64,000 nt of DNA from Urbifossiella limnaea (GCF_007747215.1 NZ_CP036273.1:3394322-3458321); one strand, 5' to 3'; shown: positions 1 to 8,878, counted from the first letter of the stretch. Made by a program: numbers and translations. The notes: generated by a model from the letters alone, not told the origin.

Positions 1-1
1 G

Positions 2-715
2 GCCCGACCGGACGACGACGAGCCGCGGTCGATACGCGGCTCGCGCTCCGGCCCGCCGCCGACCGACCGCGACTTCGGCTCGGGCCCCGGCTTGCCGCGT
101 CGCTTCCTGCTGTGGGTGGACGGCGTGGCCGGCTACCTGGTCTGCACCGGCAACCGCGTGACGTTCGGACAGGCCGTGCTGGAGGGCGGCCCCGTCGACG
201 TGCCGCTGTTCGCCGACGTGTCGCGCATCCACGCCGAACTGTCCCGCGACGGCGAGGGCTTCCTCATCGAGGCCGGAAAGGCGACCGCCGCCGCCGGCGC
301 GCGGACGCTGATGGTGAACGGCAAGGACGTTGGCCGCTCGGTCCTCAGCCCCGGCGACCGCATCACGCTCGGCGCGACGTGCCAGTTTCAGTTCCACCGC
401 CCGGTGCCGGTCAGCAGCACGGCCAAGCTGGAACTCACCAGCGGCCACCGACTCGTCCACTGCGTCGAGGGTGTCCTGCTAATGGCCAACGAGATCATCC
501 TCGGTCCAGCCGGGGCGTCTCACGTCGTCGTGCCCGGGGTGACGGAGCGGGTGCTGCTGTACCGCTCGAAGGACGGGCTCGGCGTGCGCGTGCCGGGTGG
601 CAAGGTGTTGGTGAACGACCGGCCGCACGCCGAGCGCGCGCCGCTGCCGCTGCCGGCGTCGGTCGAGGCGGACGGCGTGACGTTTGCACTGGAGCCGGTC
701 GGCCCCCGCGTCTGA
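2..715 (+). CDS. FHA domain protein, 5' truncated by window edge
   Basis: The reading frame is open all the way to base 2, so the true start lies outside the window; the internal TTG at 92 is not convincing. The visible part begins with a Pro/Arg/Asp-rich linker, then two beta-rich halves. The first half carries the forkhead-associated signature: a Ser-Arg-Ile-His segment (SRIHAEL) followed by VNG and LSPGDRITLG. In known FHA domains these residues contact phosphothreonine. The protein is therefore probably a phosphopeptide-binding partner of the many Ser/Thr kinases found in this organism. The second half looks like a weaker, divergent FHA-like repeat. Domain family is clear; the partner is unknown. 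Confidence 0.8.
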   Translation, partial: ARPDDDEPRSIRGSRSGPPPTDRDFGSGPGLPRRFLLWVDGVAGYLVCTGNRVTFGQAVLEGGPVDVPLFADVSRIHAELSRDGEGFLIEAGKATAAAGARTLMVNGKDVGRSVLSPGDRITLGATCQFQFHRPVPVSSTAKLELTSGHRLVHCVEGVLLMANEIILGPAGASHVVVPGVTERVLLYRSKDGLGVRVPGGKVLVNDRPHAERAPLPLPASVEADGVTFALEPVGPRV

Positions 716-799
716 TTTGCCCTCTGGCCCTGCGACTGCCCTGGGGGTAGGATGCGGGGGCTCGGACGCCAACCCCTCTCCCCGGCGCGGAGCCCGCCC

Positions 800-1240
800 A
801 TGATCCAGGTCCGCCGCATACTGTACCCGACCGATTTCAGCAGTTACTCCAACCTGGCGTACTTCCACGCCGTCGGCCTAGCCGAGACGTACCGAGCCAG
901 CCTGACAGTCGTTTACGTGGTCGCCCCCGGCTCGGCCGAAGCGGCGAAGGGCCGCGACTACTGGCACGGCCAATTGGAGCAGGTCCGCCCCGCGAACGAC
1001 CGCATCGCCGTCCACCACGTCCTCCTCGAAGGCGACCCGGCCGGAGAGATCGCCCGCTACGCCGCCGACGCCGGCATCGACGTGATCGTCATCGGCACCC
1101 ACGGCCGAACGGGCGTGGACCGGCTAGTAATGGGGAGTGTCGCCGAGCGGGTGATGCGCGAGGCGCCGTGCTCGGTACTGGTCGTGAAGCTACCGAAGGG
1201 CGGTGGTGGGAGTCGGCCGCACGTGGTGACCGCGAGGTGA
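800..1240 (+). CDS. Universal stress protein (UspA family)
   Basis: A 146-residue single-domain Usp. It starts MIQVRRILYPTDFS, the usual first beta strand with the conserved Asp, and ends with the nucleotide-binding signature G-x2-G-x9-G-S (GTHGRTGVDRLVMGS), which marks the ATP-binding subclass. The ATG at 800 is preferred over the upstream in-frame start at 752, because it places the core strand at the N terminus as in the family. Cytoplasmic stress or hypoxia response is the usual role; the specific trigger here is unknown. It is convergent with the next gene, with a strong inverted repeat between them. Confidence 0.92.
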   Translation: MIQVRRILYPTDFSSYSNLAYFHAVGLAETYRASLTVVYVVAPGSAEAAKGRDYWHGQLEQVRPANDRIAVHHVLLEGDPAGEIARYAADAGIDVIVIGTHGRTGVDRLVMGSVAERVMREAPCSVLVVKLPKGGGGSRPHVVTAR

Positions 1241-1250
1241 CGGAGACGAT

Positions 1251-1280
1251 CGAGCCCACCCGCCGCGGCGGGTGGGCTCG
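1251..1280. terminator. Bidirectional hairpin between convergent genes
   Basis: A 30-base perfect palindrome: the arm CGAGCCCACCC is repeated inverted around a GCCGCGGC centre. It lies 11 bases after the usp stop and just before the stop of the opposing gene. There is no T tract on either side. The position argues for a shared terminator; the lack of a U tract is the caveat. Confidence 0.7.
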
Positions 1281-1289
1281 ATGACGCGC

Positions 1290-2192
1290 TCACTCTTTCG
1301 GCTTCTTCGCGTCCTTGACGACCCACAGGTGCAGTCGGTACTCGTCGCCGTCGGCGCCCATCACGGTGATCGACCGGTCCGGCGCCCAGTCGCCAAGGAT
1401 GAACCGGTGCGACACGATCCGCGTGCCCGGCTTCAACTGACGGGCGAGGATCGGCCGCAGCAGGTTGTTGAACTCGTTGCCCATGTACAGGAACACCACC
1501 GACGCCTCGCTGTAGTCGCGGTCCTTCAGCGCGTCGCCCTCGATCACGGTGATCTGCTTCTCCAACCCGGCCTTCTTCACGTTGTCCTTGGCTTCGAGCA
1601 CTTTCTTGCCGTCGAGCTCGATGCCGACGGCCTTTTTCGCGCCCGCCTTCACGCCGGCGATCAAGACGCGGCCGTCGCCCGGCCCCGGCTCGTATACCAC
1701 GTCGCCGTCCTTCACGCCGGCCAGCTTCACCATCTCCGCGACGACGTCGTCCGGCGTGGGCACCCAGCGGATGACGGCCTTGTCCTGCACCTTCGGGTCG
1801 ACCTTCGTCAGGTCGGCGACCACGTCGTCGCCGCCCTTGAACTCCACCGTCTTGGTGCGGGTCAGCACGGTGTAGTTGTTCGGCCGCCAGGTCGCGCTGA
1901 ACGTGTACTCGTAGAGCTTGCCGGCGTCGATCTCGGGCGTCTCGAACTCGCGGACGGCCGGGTTCTTGTCCGGCGTCTTGGTGTCCTTGCCCTCGATCTT
2001 CAACTCAGTGTCGTCCTGCGGGACGGTGACCTTGAGCTTCGACTTGACCTTCTTGCCGGCGGCCGGCTGGGCCTCCTTGGTCGTCGCCTTCTTGTCCTGG
2101 GCCGTGGCCGGGGCGTACGCCCCGAGCAACCCGGCGGCCGCGACCGCTACGGCGGTGAGCCCGGCGAGCCGGGCGTGACGGAGCGTGAACAT
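1290..2192 (-). CDS. Exported TIGR03000-like / SAM methyltransferase fusion
   Basis: A 300-residue protein with three parts. First is a signal peptide (hydrophobic run, then ATAQD at about 30-34). Next is a planctomycete-type beta domain at about 50-125, with a REFETPEIDAGKLYEY core like TIGR03000. Last is a class I methyltransferase domain at about 140-295 with the SAM motif YEPGPGDGRVLI and acidic IELDGKK. The start ATG at 2190-2192 follows an AGAAAGGA ribosome site; the open frame runs much further upstream but antisense to the next gene. The catalytic part resembles the bacterial relatives of FAM173-type lysine methyltransferases. The combination suggests a methyltransferase outside the cytoplasm, which is odd because SAM is cytoplasmic. 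Substrate unknown. Confidence 0.82.
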   Translation of the reverse strand: MFTLRHARLAGLTAVAVAAAGLLGAYAPATAQDKKATTKEAQPAAGKKVKSKLKVTVPQDDTELKIEGKDTKTPDKNPAVREFETPEIDAGKLYEYTFSATWRPNNYTVLTRTKTVEFKGGDDVVADLTKVDPKVQDKAVIRWVPTPDDVVAEMVKLAGVKDGDVVYEPGPGDGRVLIAGVKAGAKKAVGIELDGKKVLEAKDNVKKAGLEKQITVIEGDALKDRDYSEASVVFLYMGNEFNNLLRPILARQLKPGTRIVSHRFILGDWAPDRSITVMGADGDEYRLHLWVVKDAKKPKE

Positions 2193-2338
2193 CGGGGTCC
2201 TTTCTGGAACCAGGCGCGGGGGCGGCCGTCGGGGGGAGGGCGGCGACGACAGTCTCACCGAAAGGAAGTAGGTCCGCAAGCGTCCGCCGACAAGCGGGGA
2301 AACGCTCACGGCGCCCTCATCGTTTGCGAGCCGGGTGG

Positions 2339-2366
2339 TTGCATCCGCCCGGGTGTTTGGGATAAT
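2339..2366 (+). promoter_or_regulatory. Candidate sigma-70-type promoter
   Basis: TTGCAT at 2339-2344 and GATAAT at 2361-2366 are separated by 16 bases, about 36 bases upstream of the ATG at 2403. It is one of few AT-rich, consensus-like boxes in this GC-rich window. Assigned by eye only. Confidence 0.45.
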
Positions 2367-2402
2367 CACCATACCCACCCTTGCCCCACGCGGATCACTT
2401 CC

Positions 2403-3638
2403 ATGCGCCGCCTCGCGTTGCCCGCTGTACTCCTCGCGTCGTTCGTCGGCCTCGGCGCCGACTGGGCACGCTTCCGCGGCCCGAACGGTACCGGCGTCGC
2501 CGCCGGCAAGCTGCCCGACATCGACGCGAAGGCGCCGCTGTGGAAGGTGGCTGTGCCCGGGGAGGGAATCAGTTCGCCGATCGTCGTCGGCGGGAAGGTG
2601 TTCGTGCAGAGCGGGGCGAAGGACGGCTCGAAGCGAATGCTGACGTGCCTCGACGCCGTGACCGGCAAGACCGAATGGACGAAGGACGTGCCCGGCCACG
2701 CGGCGAAGAAGCACGCCAAGAACAGTTATGCCTCCGGCACCCCGGCCAGCGACGGCAAGCACGTCTACTGCGCGTGGTGGGACGGCGACGCGATGACGCT
2801 CGCGGCCTACGACTTCGCCGGCAACGAGAAGTGGACCGCCTCGCTCGGCTCGTACATCAGCGACCACGGGGCCGGGCACTCGCCGATGGTTCACGACGGC
2901 GTCGTCTACCTGAACGCCGACGGCAGCAAAGACCTGGGCGGCCACGCCACCCTCGTCGCCTACGACGCCGCGACGGGGCAGAAAAAGTGGGCCGTCGAGC
3001 GGCCGGCGCACCGGGCCAGCTTCTCGACGCCGTTCGTCTGGGAGCGGCCGGGGAAGAGGACCGAACTCGTCGTCGGCACGACGACCGAGATCACGGGTTA
3101 CGACCCGGCCACGGGCAAGGCCAATTGGACCCACCCGATCGAGTGGGGCGGAGCGAAGATGAAGCTGCGCGTGGTCGGCTCACCGGTCGCGTCCGGCGGG
3201 CTGATCGTGTGCCCGAGCGGCGACGGCGGCGGGTCGCGCTACATGCTCGCCGTCGACCCGAACGGCGGCAGCCCGAAAAAGGTTTGGGACAGCAAGAACA
3301 GCGGCGTTCCGTACGTGCCGTGCCTGCTGGAAAAGAACGGCCTCTTGTTCTGGGTGGCCGACAACGGCGTGGTCGCGTGCGCCGACGCCAAGTCGGGCAC
3401 GAAGCTGTGGGAGGATCGGCCGACGACGAAGGAGGTGTTGTCGTCTCCGATCATGGCGGGCAGCGAAATCCTGGCGATCGTCACGACGGGCGAGTTCTTC
3501 GTGTTGAAGGCGGAGCGCGAGTACGAATTGGTCCGTCGCGGGTCGATCGGCGAGCCGGTGTCGGCGTCACCGGCGCTCGCCGACGGGCGGCTGTACGTCC
3601 GTGGGGCGACGCACCTGTTCTGCTTCGGGGTGAAGTAA
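2403..3638 (+). CDS. Exported PQQ-like beta-propeller protein
   Basis: 411 residues. The ATG at 2403 gives a signal peptide (MRRLALPAVLLASFVGLGAD) followed directly by WARFRGPNGTG, the standard opening of planctomycete outer-membrane assembly BamB-like/PQQ repeat proteins. Repeated blade motifs of the type DAATGQKKW, DPATGKANW and DAKSGTKLW mark at least five to six blades. Such proteins are usually periplasmic. Despite the name, most do not carry a PQQ cofactor, and there is no dehydrogenase catalytic signature. The longer upstream open frame is rejected because it is antisense to the neighbouring methyltransferase gene. A candidate promoter lies just upstream. Confidence 0.88.
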   Translation: MRRLALPAVLLASFVGLGADWARFRGPNGTGVAAGKLPDIDAKAPLWKVAVPGEGISSPIVVGGKVFVQSGAKDGSKRMLTCLDAVTGKTEWTKDVPGHAAKKHAKNSYASGTPASDGKHVYCAWWDGDAMTLAAYDFAGNEKWTASLGSYISDHGAGHSPMVHDGVVYLNADGSKDLGGHATLVAYDAATGQKKWAVERPAHRASFSTPFVWERPGKRTELVVGTTTEITGYDPATGKANWTHPIEWGGAKMKLRVVGSPVASGGLIVCPSGDGGGSRYMLAVDPNGGSPKKVWDSKNSGVPYVPCLLEKNGLLFWVADNGVVACADAKSGTKLWEDRPTTKEVLSSPIMAGSEILAIVTTGEFFVLKAEREYELVRRGSIGEPVSASPALADGRLYVRGATHLFCFGVK

Positions 3639-3675
3639 CGTGAACCCGCCCGCCCCGGGCCGCGTCCCTGTTCGC

Positions 3676-3762
3676 GGAAGCGACCCGGCCGGATGAGGAG
3701 CCTGTCTCGAAAACAGGTAACGGGCTTGCGGCCCGTCGTGGGTTCGAGTCCCACCGCTTCCG
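3676..3762 (+). tRNA. tRNA-Ser (CGA)
   Basis: The acceptor stem GGAAGCG (3676-3682) pairs with CGCTTCC (3755-3761), with discriminator G at 3762. The anticodon stem CCTGT/ACAGG encloses loop CTCGAAA with anticodon CGA at 3708-3710. A long class II variable arm (ACGGGC/GCCCGT) and a T arm with GTTCGAGTC are present. 87 nt, no encoded CCA. The long variable arm and anticodon fix it as serine, reading UCG. Confidence 0.95.
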
Positions 3763-3772
3763 CTCGCCGCCC

Positions 3773-3845
3773 AGCCCCGTCGTCTAACGGCACAAGGTAG
3801 CCGGATCACGCCTGAGGGATGGGGGTTCGATTCCCTCCGGTGCGA
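3773..3845 (+). tRNA. tRNA-like sequence, probably degenerate (Val CAC?)
   Basis: Eleven bases after tRNA-Ser. A good T arm (GGGGG-TTCGATT-CCCTC, 3821-3837) and a D arm (GTCT-AACGGCACA-AGGT) are present and the length is 73 nt. However, the putative acceptor AGCCCCG/CGGTGCG has two mismatches. The anticodon arm GCCGG-ATCACGC-CTGAG also closes poorly, with two mismatches at its base. If the fold is right the anticodon is CAC (Val). It could be a tRNA pseudogene, an unusually divergent tRNA, or misfolded by eye. Confidence 0.4.
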
Positions 3846-3950
3846 CTCACCCGCCAATTCTGTTGAATGACCCCCGTCCGGGGTCTAAACTGTACTTACC
3901 CACCCGGCCCGCTCGTGGGCCGCCGCGCGACCTCCCCCCGGGGCCGTTCC

Positions 3951-5420
3951 ATGACCCTCCCCCGCGCACTTCTCGCGCTCGGCGTCGCCGTTGCCGGTAC
4001 CGTTACCGGCACGACCCAGGACGCCAAGCAACCCGCTACCCCCGGCAAGGTCAGCTTCTACAAGGACGTTCGCCCGCTGTTCGCGCAGCACTGCAACGGC
4101 TGCCACCAGCCGGCGAAGGCGCAGGGCGGCTACGTCATGACCGCGTTCCCCGACCTGTTCAAGGCCGGCGAACGGGGCAAGGCGGGCGTCGTGGCCGGGA
4201 ACGCGGACAAGAGTTACCTGCTGGAGCTCGTCCGCGGCCACAACGGCAAGGCCGAGATGCCGAAGAACCGTGACCCGCTCGCCGCCCCGCAGGTGAAGCT
4301 GATCGCCGACTGGATCGCCCAGGGTGCCACCGACGACACCCCCGCTTCCGCGAAGGAAGCGCTGATCGACATGGCCAACCCGCCGAAGTACGCCGCGCCG
4401 CCGGTCGTCACCTCGCTGGCGTTCGACCCGCAGGGCGACTTCCTTGCCGTGGCGGGCTTCCACGAGGTGCTGCTGTACTCAGGGAAGGACTACAAGCTGT
4501 CGTCGCGGCTCGTCGGCATCTCGGAGCGGATTAACGCGGTCGCGTTTAGTCCGAACGGCGAGCGGCTTGCGGTCGCCGGTGGCGCCCCGGGCCGCTTCGG
4601 CGAGGTGCAGGTCTGGAACCACAAGCGCGACGACCTCGTGGTCTCCGCCCCGGTCACGTTCGACACGGTGTACGGCGTCAGTTGGTCGCCGGACGGCAAG
4701 ACAGTGGCCTTCGGGTGCATCGACAACACCGTCCGCGCCATCGACACGGCCACCGGCAAGCAGACGCTCCAGATGGGCACGCACACCGACTGGGTGCTCG
4801 GCACTGTCTTCAGCCAGGACGGCCAGCACCTCGTGTCCGTGAGCCGCGACATGAGCCTGCGGCTGACCGAGGTGCCGACGCAACGGTTCGTTGACAACGT
4901 GACGAGCATCACGCCCGGCGGCCTCCGCGGCGGTCTGATGGCCGTGGACCGCCGGCCGATGAAGGACAAGAAGATGCAGAAGGTGCCGGAGGACACGCCG
5001 GGCGTGCCCCCGAAGGTGTACGACGAACTCATCATCGGCGGGGCCGACGGCACGCCGCGGCTGTACAAGATGCACCGCGAGGTGAAGCGGCAGATCGGCG
5101 ACGACGCCAACAAGTTGCGCGAGTACGAGAAGATGCCCGGCCGCATCTCCGGCCTCGCATTCAACGCCGACGGCAAGTTGTTCGCCGCCGCCAGCAGCCT
5201 CGACGGCAAGGGCGAGGTCCGCGTCTACGACACGGACACCGGCAAGAAGGTGGTGTGTGAGGGCGTCTCCGGCCCGGCCTACGCGGTGGCGTGGCACCCC
5301 GACGGCAAGTCGATCGCGTCCGCCGGCTTCGACGGCACCGTGTGGCTGCACGACCCCGCGACCGGCAAGCTACTCAAAAGTTTCGTCGTGCGGCCCACCG
5401 CGGCCGCCGCTTCACGCTAA
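3951..5420 (+). CDS. Planctomycete cytochrome c (PSCyt1) / WD40 protein
   Basis: 489 residues with a signal peptide, then a class I haem site CNGCH at about 47-51 in the YKDVRPLFAQHCNGCH context typical of the PSCyt1 (planctomycete cytochrome C) domain. This is followed by WD40 repeats with blade ends such as VAFSPNGERLAVAGG, VSWSPDGKTVAFG and VAWHPDGKSIASAG. Such proteins are exported and often sit with a DUF1549/DUF1553 partner, which is exactly the next gene. Start chosen at ATG 3951 because the signal peptide begins there; an upstream in-frame ATG at 3867 would bury it. Function in the family is not experimentally settled. Confidence 0.88.
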   Translation: MTLPRALLALGVAVAGTVTGTTQDAKQPATPGKVSFYKDVRPLFAQHCNGCHQPAKAQGGYVMTAFPDLFKAGERGKAGVVAGNADKSYLLELVRGHNGKAEMPKNRDPLAAPQVKLIADWIAQGATDDTPASAKEALIDMANPPKYAAPPVVTSLAFDPQGDFLAVAGFHEVLLYSGKDYKLSSRLVGISERINAVAFSPNGERLAVAGGAPGRFGEVQVWNHKRDDLVVSAPVTFDTVYGVSWSPDGKTVAFGCIDNTVRAIDTATGKQTLQMGTHTDWVLGTVFSQDGQHLVSVSRDMSLRLTEVPTQRFVDNVTSITPGGLRGGLMAVDRRPMKDKKMQKVPEDTPGVPPKVYDELIIGGADGTPRLYKMHREVKRQIGDDANKLREYEKMPGRISGLAFNADGKLFAAASSLDGKGEVRVYDTDTGKKVVCEGVSGPAYAVAWHPDGKSIASAGFDGTVWLHDPATGKLLKSFVVRPTAAAASR

Positions 5421-5430
5421 CAGCACCCCA

Positions 5431-5458
5431 AAGCCCACCGGTCGCGACCGGTGGGCTT
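5431..5458. terminator. Perfect 28-base palindrome after PSCyt1/WD40 gene
   Basis: Arms AAGCCCACCGGTCG / CGACCGGTGGGCTT, 10 bases after the stop codon at 5420 and 31 bases before the next ATG. Its AGCCCACC/GGTGGGCT outer arm resembles the hairpin at 1251. It may attenuate rather than fully stop transcription into the partner gene. Confidence 0.65.
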
Positions 5459-5488
5459 CGCCCCGTACACACTCCGAGGCACCCCGAG

Positions 5489-8400
5489 ATGACCCGCTTC
5501 CTCCCCGCGGCGGTGGCCCTCCTGCTCACCGCCGCCCCGGCGATCGCGCAGCCCGCGGCCGAATCGCTCCCGCCCGGCGCCAAGGTCGTCGCGCTGGAAG
5601 TTAAGCCGGCCGCGGTCGCGCTTGACGGGCCGTTCCAGTACACGCAGCTACTCGTAACCGCAAAACTCGACAACGGCGAGACGGTGGACGCCACCCGCAT
5701 CGCGCAGTTCACGCTGCCCGGGAAGCTCATCACGCACAAAGCGGGGCTCGTCCGCCCCGCCGCGGACGGGAAGGGCGACATTTCGATCGTCGTCGGCGAG
5801 AAGTCCCTCCGCGTCCCCGTCGAGGTACGCGGCGCGACGGCCGACCCGGCGGTGAGCTTCGTCCGCGACGTGCAGCCAGTGCTGTCGAAGCTCGGGTGCA
5901 ACGCCGGCACCTGCCACGGGGCACAGGCCGGGAAGAACGGTTTCAAGCTGTCCCTCCGCGGCTACGACGCCATCTTCGACTACCGCGCCCTTACCGACGA
6001 CCTGGAGAGCCGCCGCATCAACCGCGCCGCCCCGGAGCGGTCGTTGCTGCTGCTGAAGACGAGCGGCGCCGTGCCCCACCAGGGCGGCGTGCTGACGCAG
6101 CCCGGCGAGCCGAACTACGAGGTCATCCGCCGCTGGGTCGCCCAGGGGGCGAAGCTCGACCTGGACGCCGTTCGCGTGAAATCGATCGACATCTTCCCCA
6201 AGAATCCGACGTTGACGCGGATCGGCACGCGGCAGCAGTTCGCCGTGATTGCCACCTACGCCGACGGCCGCACCCGCGACGTGACCGCCGAGGCGTTCAT
6301 CGACAGCAGCAACACCGAGGTCGTGGCCGCCGACCGGGGCGGCGTCGTCACCGGCGTCCGCCGCGGCGAGGCGACGATGCTCGCCCGCTACGAGGGCGCC
6401 TACGCCGCCTCCACCGTCATCGTGCTGGGCGACCGGGCCGGGTTCGTCTGGGAGCAGCGGCCCGTACAGAACTGGATCGACGAATTGGTGGACCGGAAGT
6501 TGAAGCAGGTGATGGTGCAGGCCAGCCCGCTGTGTACCGACGAGGAGTTCGTCCGCCGCGTGTTCCTCGACCTGACCGGGTTGCCGCCGGAGCCCGAGGA
6601 CGTGCGCGCGTTCCTGGCCGACGCCCGCCCGAGCCCGGCGAAGCGCGACGCGCTCATCGACCGGCTCGTCGGCAGCGAGCAATTCATCGAGCACTGGACG
6701 AACAAGTGGGCCGACCTGCTCCAGGTGAACCGCAAGTTTCTCGGCGACGTGGGCGCCAGCAGCTTCCGCGGCTGGATTCGCAACGCCCTGGCCACGAACC
6801 AGCCCTACGACAAGTTCGCCCACGACATCCTGACCGCGAGCGGCTCGAACGTCGCCAACCCGCCGGCGTCGTACTACAAGGTGCTCCGCGCGCCGGACGC
6901 CGTGATGGAGAACACCACGCAACTTTTCCTGGCCGTGCGGTTCAACTGCAACAAGTGCCACGACCACCCGTTCGAGCGGTGGACGCAGGACAACTACTAC
7001 AACCTCGCCGCCTACTTCGCGCAGGTGAAGCTGAACGAAGACCCCGCCTACAAGGGTCAGCGGATCGGCGGCACCGCGGTCGAGACCGCCAAGGCGCTGG
7101 TAGAGGTCGTGAGCGACGGCACCACAGGCGAGATCAAGCACGACCGCACCGGCGAGGTGGCGGCGCCGCGGTTCCCGTTCGTCATCAACGCTGACGTCGG
7201 CCCCGCGGCCCAGCGGCGGCAGCAGGCCGCGAAGTGGATCACGTCCGCCGAGAACCCGTACTTCGCCCGCAGCTACGTGAACCGCCTGTGGGGCTACCTC
7301 CTCGGCGTCGGGCTGATCGAGCCGATCGACGACATCCGCGCCGGCAACCCCCCGACGAACCCCGAACTCCTCGACCGCATGACGACCGAGTTCGTGAAGT
7401 CCGGGTTCGACGTGCGGGCCATGATCCGCACCATCTGCAAGAGCCGGACGTACCAGCTGAGCATCGGCACGAATAAATGGAATCGCGACGACGACATCAA
7501 CTACTCGCACGCCCTGGCCCGCCGGCTGCCGGCCGAGGTGCTGTACGACAGTATCCACCGCGTAACGGGTTCGGTGAGCCGGCTGCCGGGCCTTCCGCCG
7601 GGGTCGCGGGCGGCGCTGCTGCCGGACAGCAACGTCGATCTGCCGGGCGGCTTCCTCGACCTGTTCGGCAAGCCGGTCCGCGAGAGCGCCTGCGAGTGCG
7701 AGCGCACCGGCGGCATGAACCTCGGCCCGGTGCTGGCGATGGTGAACGGGCCTATCGTCGGCGACGCCCTGAAGGATCCGAACAACCGGCTGGCGAAGCT
7801 GGTGACCGGCGAGAAGGACGACGCGAAGGTGGTGAACGAGATCTACCTGGCCGTACTGGCACGGCAGCCGTCGGCGAAGGAACGGGAAGCGGGGGTGTCC
7901 GCGCTCCGCGCCGCCGGCCCGGACCACGCCCGCATCCTGGCCGACTACAAGGTGAAGGCCGACGCCTTCGCCGCGTACAAGACGACGCTCGACGGCCGGC
8001 AGACGGCGTGGGAGCAGGCCCGCATCGCCGAGAAGCCGACGGCGTGGATGCCGCTCGAGGTCGTGAAGGCCGAGTCGAAGCAGGGGCCGACGCCGGCATC
8101 GCTCAAGGACGGGGCGACGCTGACGATCGGCAAGGACGGGTCAATCCTGGCCAGCGGCAAGTCGGCTCAGGTGGACGTGTACACGGTGGTCGGCAAGGCG
8201 AAGATCGGCAAGGCGATTACCGCGGTCCGCATCGAGACGCTGTCCGACCCGGCGCTTCCGAACAAGGGGCCGGGCCGCGCTGAGAACGGCAACTTCGTCC
8301 TGAACGAGCTCAAGCTGACGTACCAGAAGGCCGGCAAGGACGACGCCGCGAAGCCAGCCGTGGTTCGGCTGACGGGCGGCCAGGCGACCATCCAGCAGGA

Positions 8401-8851
8401 CGGTTTCCCGGTCGGGAACGCGGTGGACAACAACCCCGCGACCGGATGGGCGGTCGGCAACGGCGTCAGCAAAAACCAGGCGGCACTGTTCAAGTTCCAG
8501 AGCCCGGTGCCCGCCGTGGCCGACGGGGTCACGTTCACCGCAACGCTCGACCAGCGTTTCGGCACGAGTCACGTCGTCGGCAAGTTCCGGCTGTCGGTGA
8601 CGGCGGACGCGAACCCGAAGCTGACGAGCCCGCTATCGGCCGCGGAGGTGGCGCTGCTGGAAACGCCTGCGGCCGAGCGGACGGATGCCCAGAAGGCCCG
8701 GCTAAGGGCGATGTATCTGGCGCAGGACCGCGAGTACCAGCGGCTCGCGGCCGACGCCGCCGACGTGCCCCCGACCGACCCGCGCGTGCTCGGAGCGCAG
8801 GACCTGGCGTGGGCGCTCATCAACACGCCGGCGTTCTTGTTCAACCGCTGA
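5489..8851 (+). CDS. DUF1549/DUF1553 (PSCyt2-PSD1) haem protein with Ig-like domain
   Basis: 1120 residues with a signal peptide (about 1-20). A haem-like site CNAGTCH at 137-143 has four residues between the cysteines rather than two. A BIG2 Ig-like domain follows at about 225-315. Then comes the PSCyt2/DUF1549 domain (about 325-520) with a standard CNKCH at 487-491, and then DUF1553/PSD1 (about 590-850; ENPYFARSYVNRLWGYLLG). A C-terminal galactose-binding-like region ends the protein. Family members are exported multi-domain proteins very abundant in planctomycetes, and are proposed to act in breakdown of complex polymers, but unproven. Paired with the preceding PSCyt1/WD40 gene, 68 bases upstream. 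Confidence 0.88.
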   Translation: MTRFLPAAVALLLTAAPAIAQPAAESLPPGAKVVALEVKPAAVALDGPFQYTQLLVTAKLDNGETVDATRIAQFTLPGKLITHKAGLVRPAADGKGDISIVVGEKSLRVPVEVRGATADPAVSFVRDVQPVLSKLGCNAGTCHGAQAGKNGFKLSLRGYDAIFDYRALTDDLESRRINRAAPERSLLLLKTSGAVPHQGGVLTQPGEPNYEVIRRWVAQGAKLDLDAVRVKSIDIFPKNPTLTRIGTRQQFAVIATYADGRTRDVTAEAFIDSSNTEVVAADRGGVVTGVRRGEATMLARYEGAYAASTVIVLGDRAGFVWEQRPVQNWIDELVDRKLKQVMVQASPLCTDEEFVRRVFLDLTGLPPEPEDVRAFLADARPSPAKRDALIDRLVGSEQFIEHWTNKWADLLQVNRKFLGDVGASSFRGWIRNALATNQPYDKFAHDILTASGSNVANPPASYYKVLRAPDAVMENTTQLFLAVRFNCNKCHDHPFERWTQDNYYNLAAYFAQVKLNEDPAYKGQRIGGTAVETAKALVEVVSDGTTGEIKHDRTGEVAAPRFPFVINADVGPAAQRRQQAAKWITSAENPYFARSYVNRLWGYLLGVGLIEPIDDIRAGNPPTNPELLDRMTTEFVKSGFDVRAMIRTICKSRTYQLSIGTNKWNRDDDINYSHALARRLPAEVLYDSIHRVTGSVSRLPGLPPGSRAALLPDSNVDLPGGFLDLFGKPVRESACECERTGGMNLGPVLAMVNGPIVGDALKDPNNRLAKLVTGEKDDAKVVNEIYLAVLARQPSAKEREAGVSALRAAGPDHARILADYKVKADAFAAYKTTLDGRQTAWEQARIAEKPTAWMPLEVVKAESKQGPTPASLKDGATLTIGKDGSILASGKSAQVDVYTVVGKAKIGKAITAVRIETLSDPALPNKGPGRAENGNFVLNELKLTYQKAGKDDAAKPAVVRLTGGQATIQQDGFPVGNAVDNNPATGWAVGNGVSKNQAALFKFQSPVPAVADGVTFTATLDQRFGTSHVVGKFRLSVTADANPKLTSPLSAAEVALLETPAAERTDAQKARLRAMYLAQDREYQRLAADAADVPPTDPRVLGAQDLAWALINTPAFLFNR

Positions 8852-8878
8852 TCGCGGGCTGGGCGTGACGGTCGGTAC

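Noticed and set aside
2193-3134. N-terminal extension (314 codons) of the exported methyltransferase
   Set aside because: Antisense to the PQQ-like gene, and it would bury the signal peptide.
3239-3857. Minus-strand frames over the tRNA region (products reading GGTRTHD, SNPHPSGVI)
   Set aside because: These are the well-known false proteins obtained by translating the antisense strand of tRNA genes; the real features are tRNAs on the plus strand.
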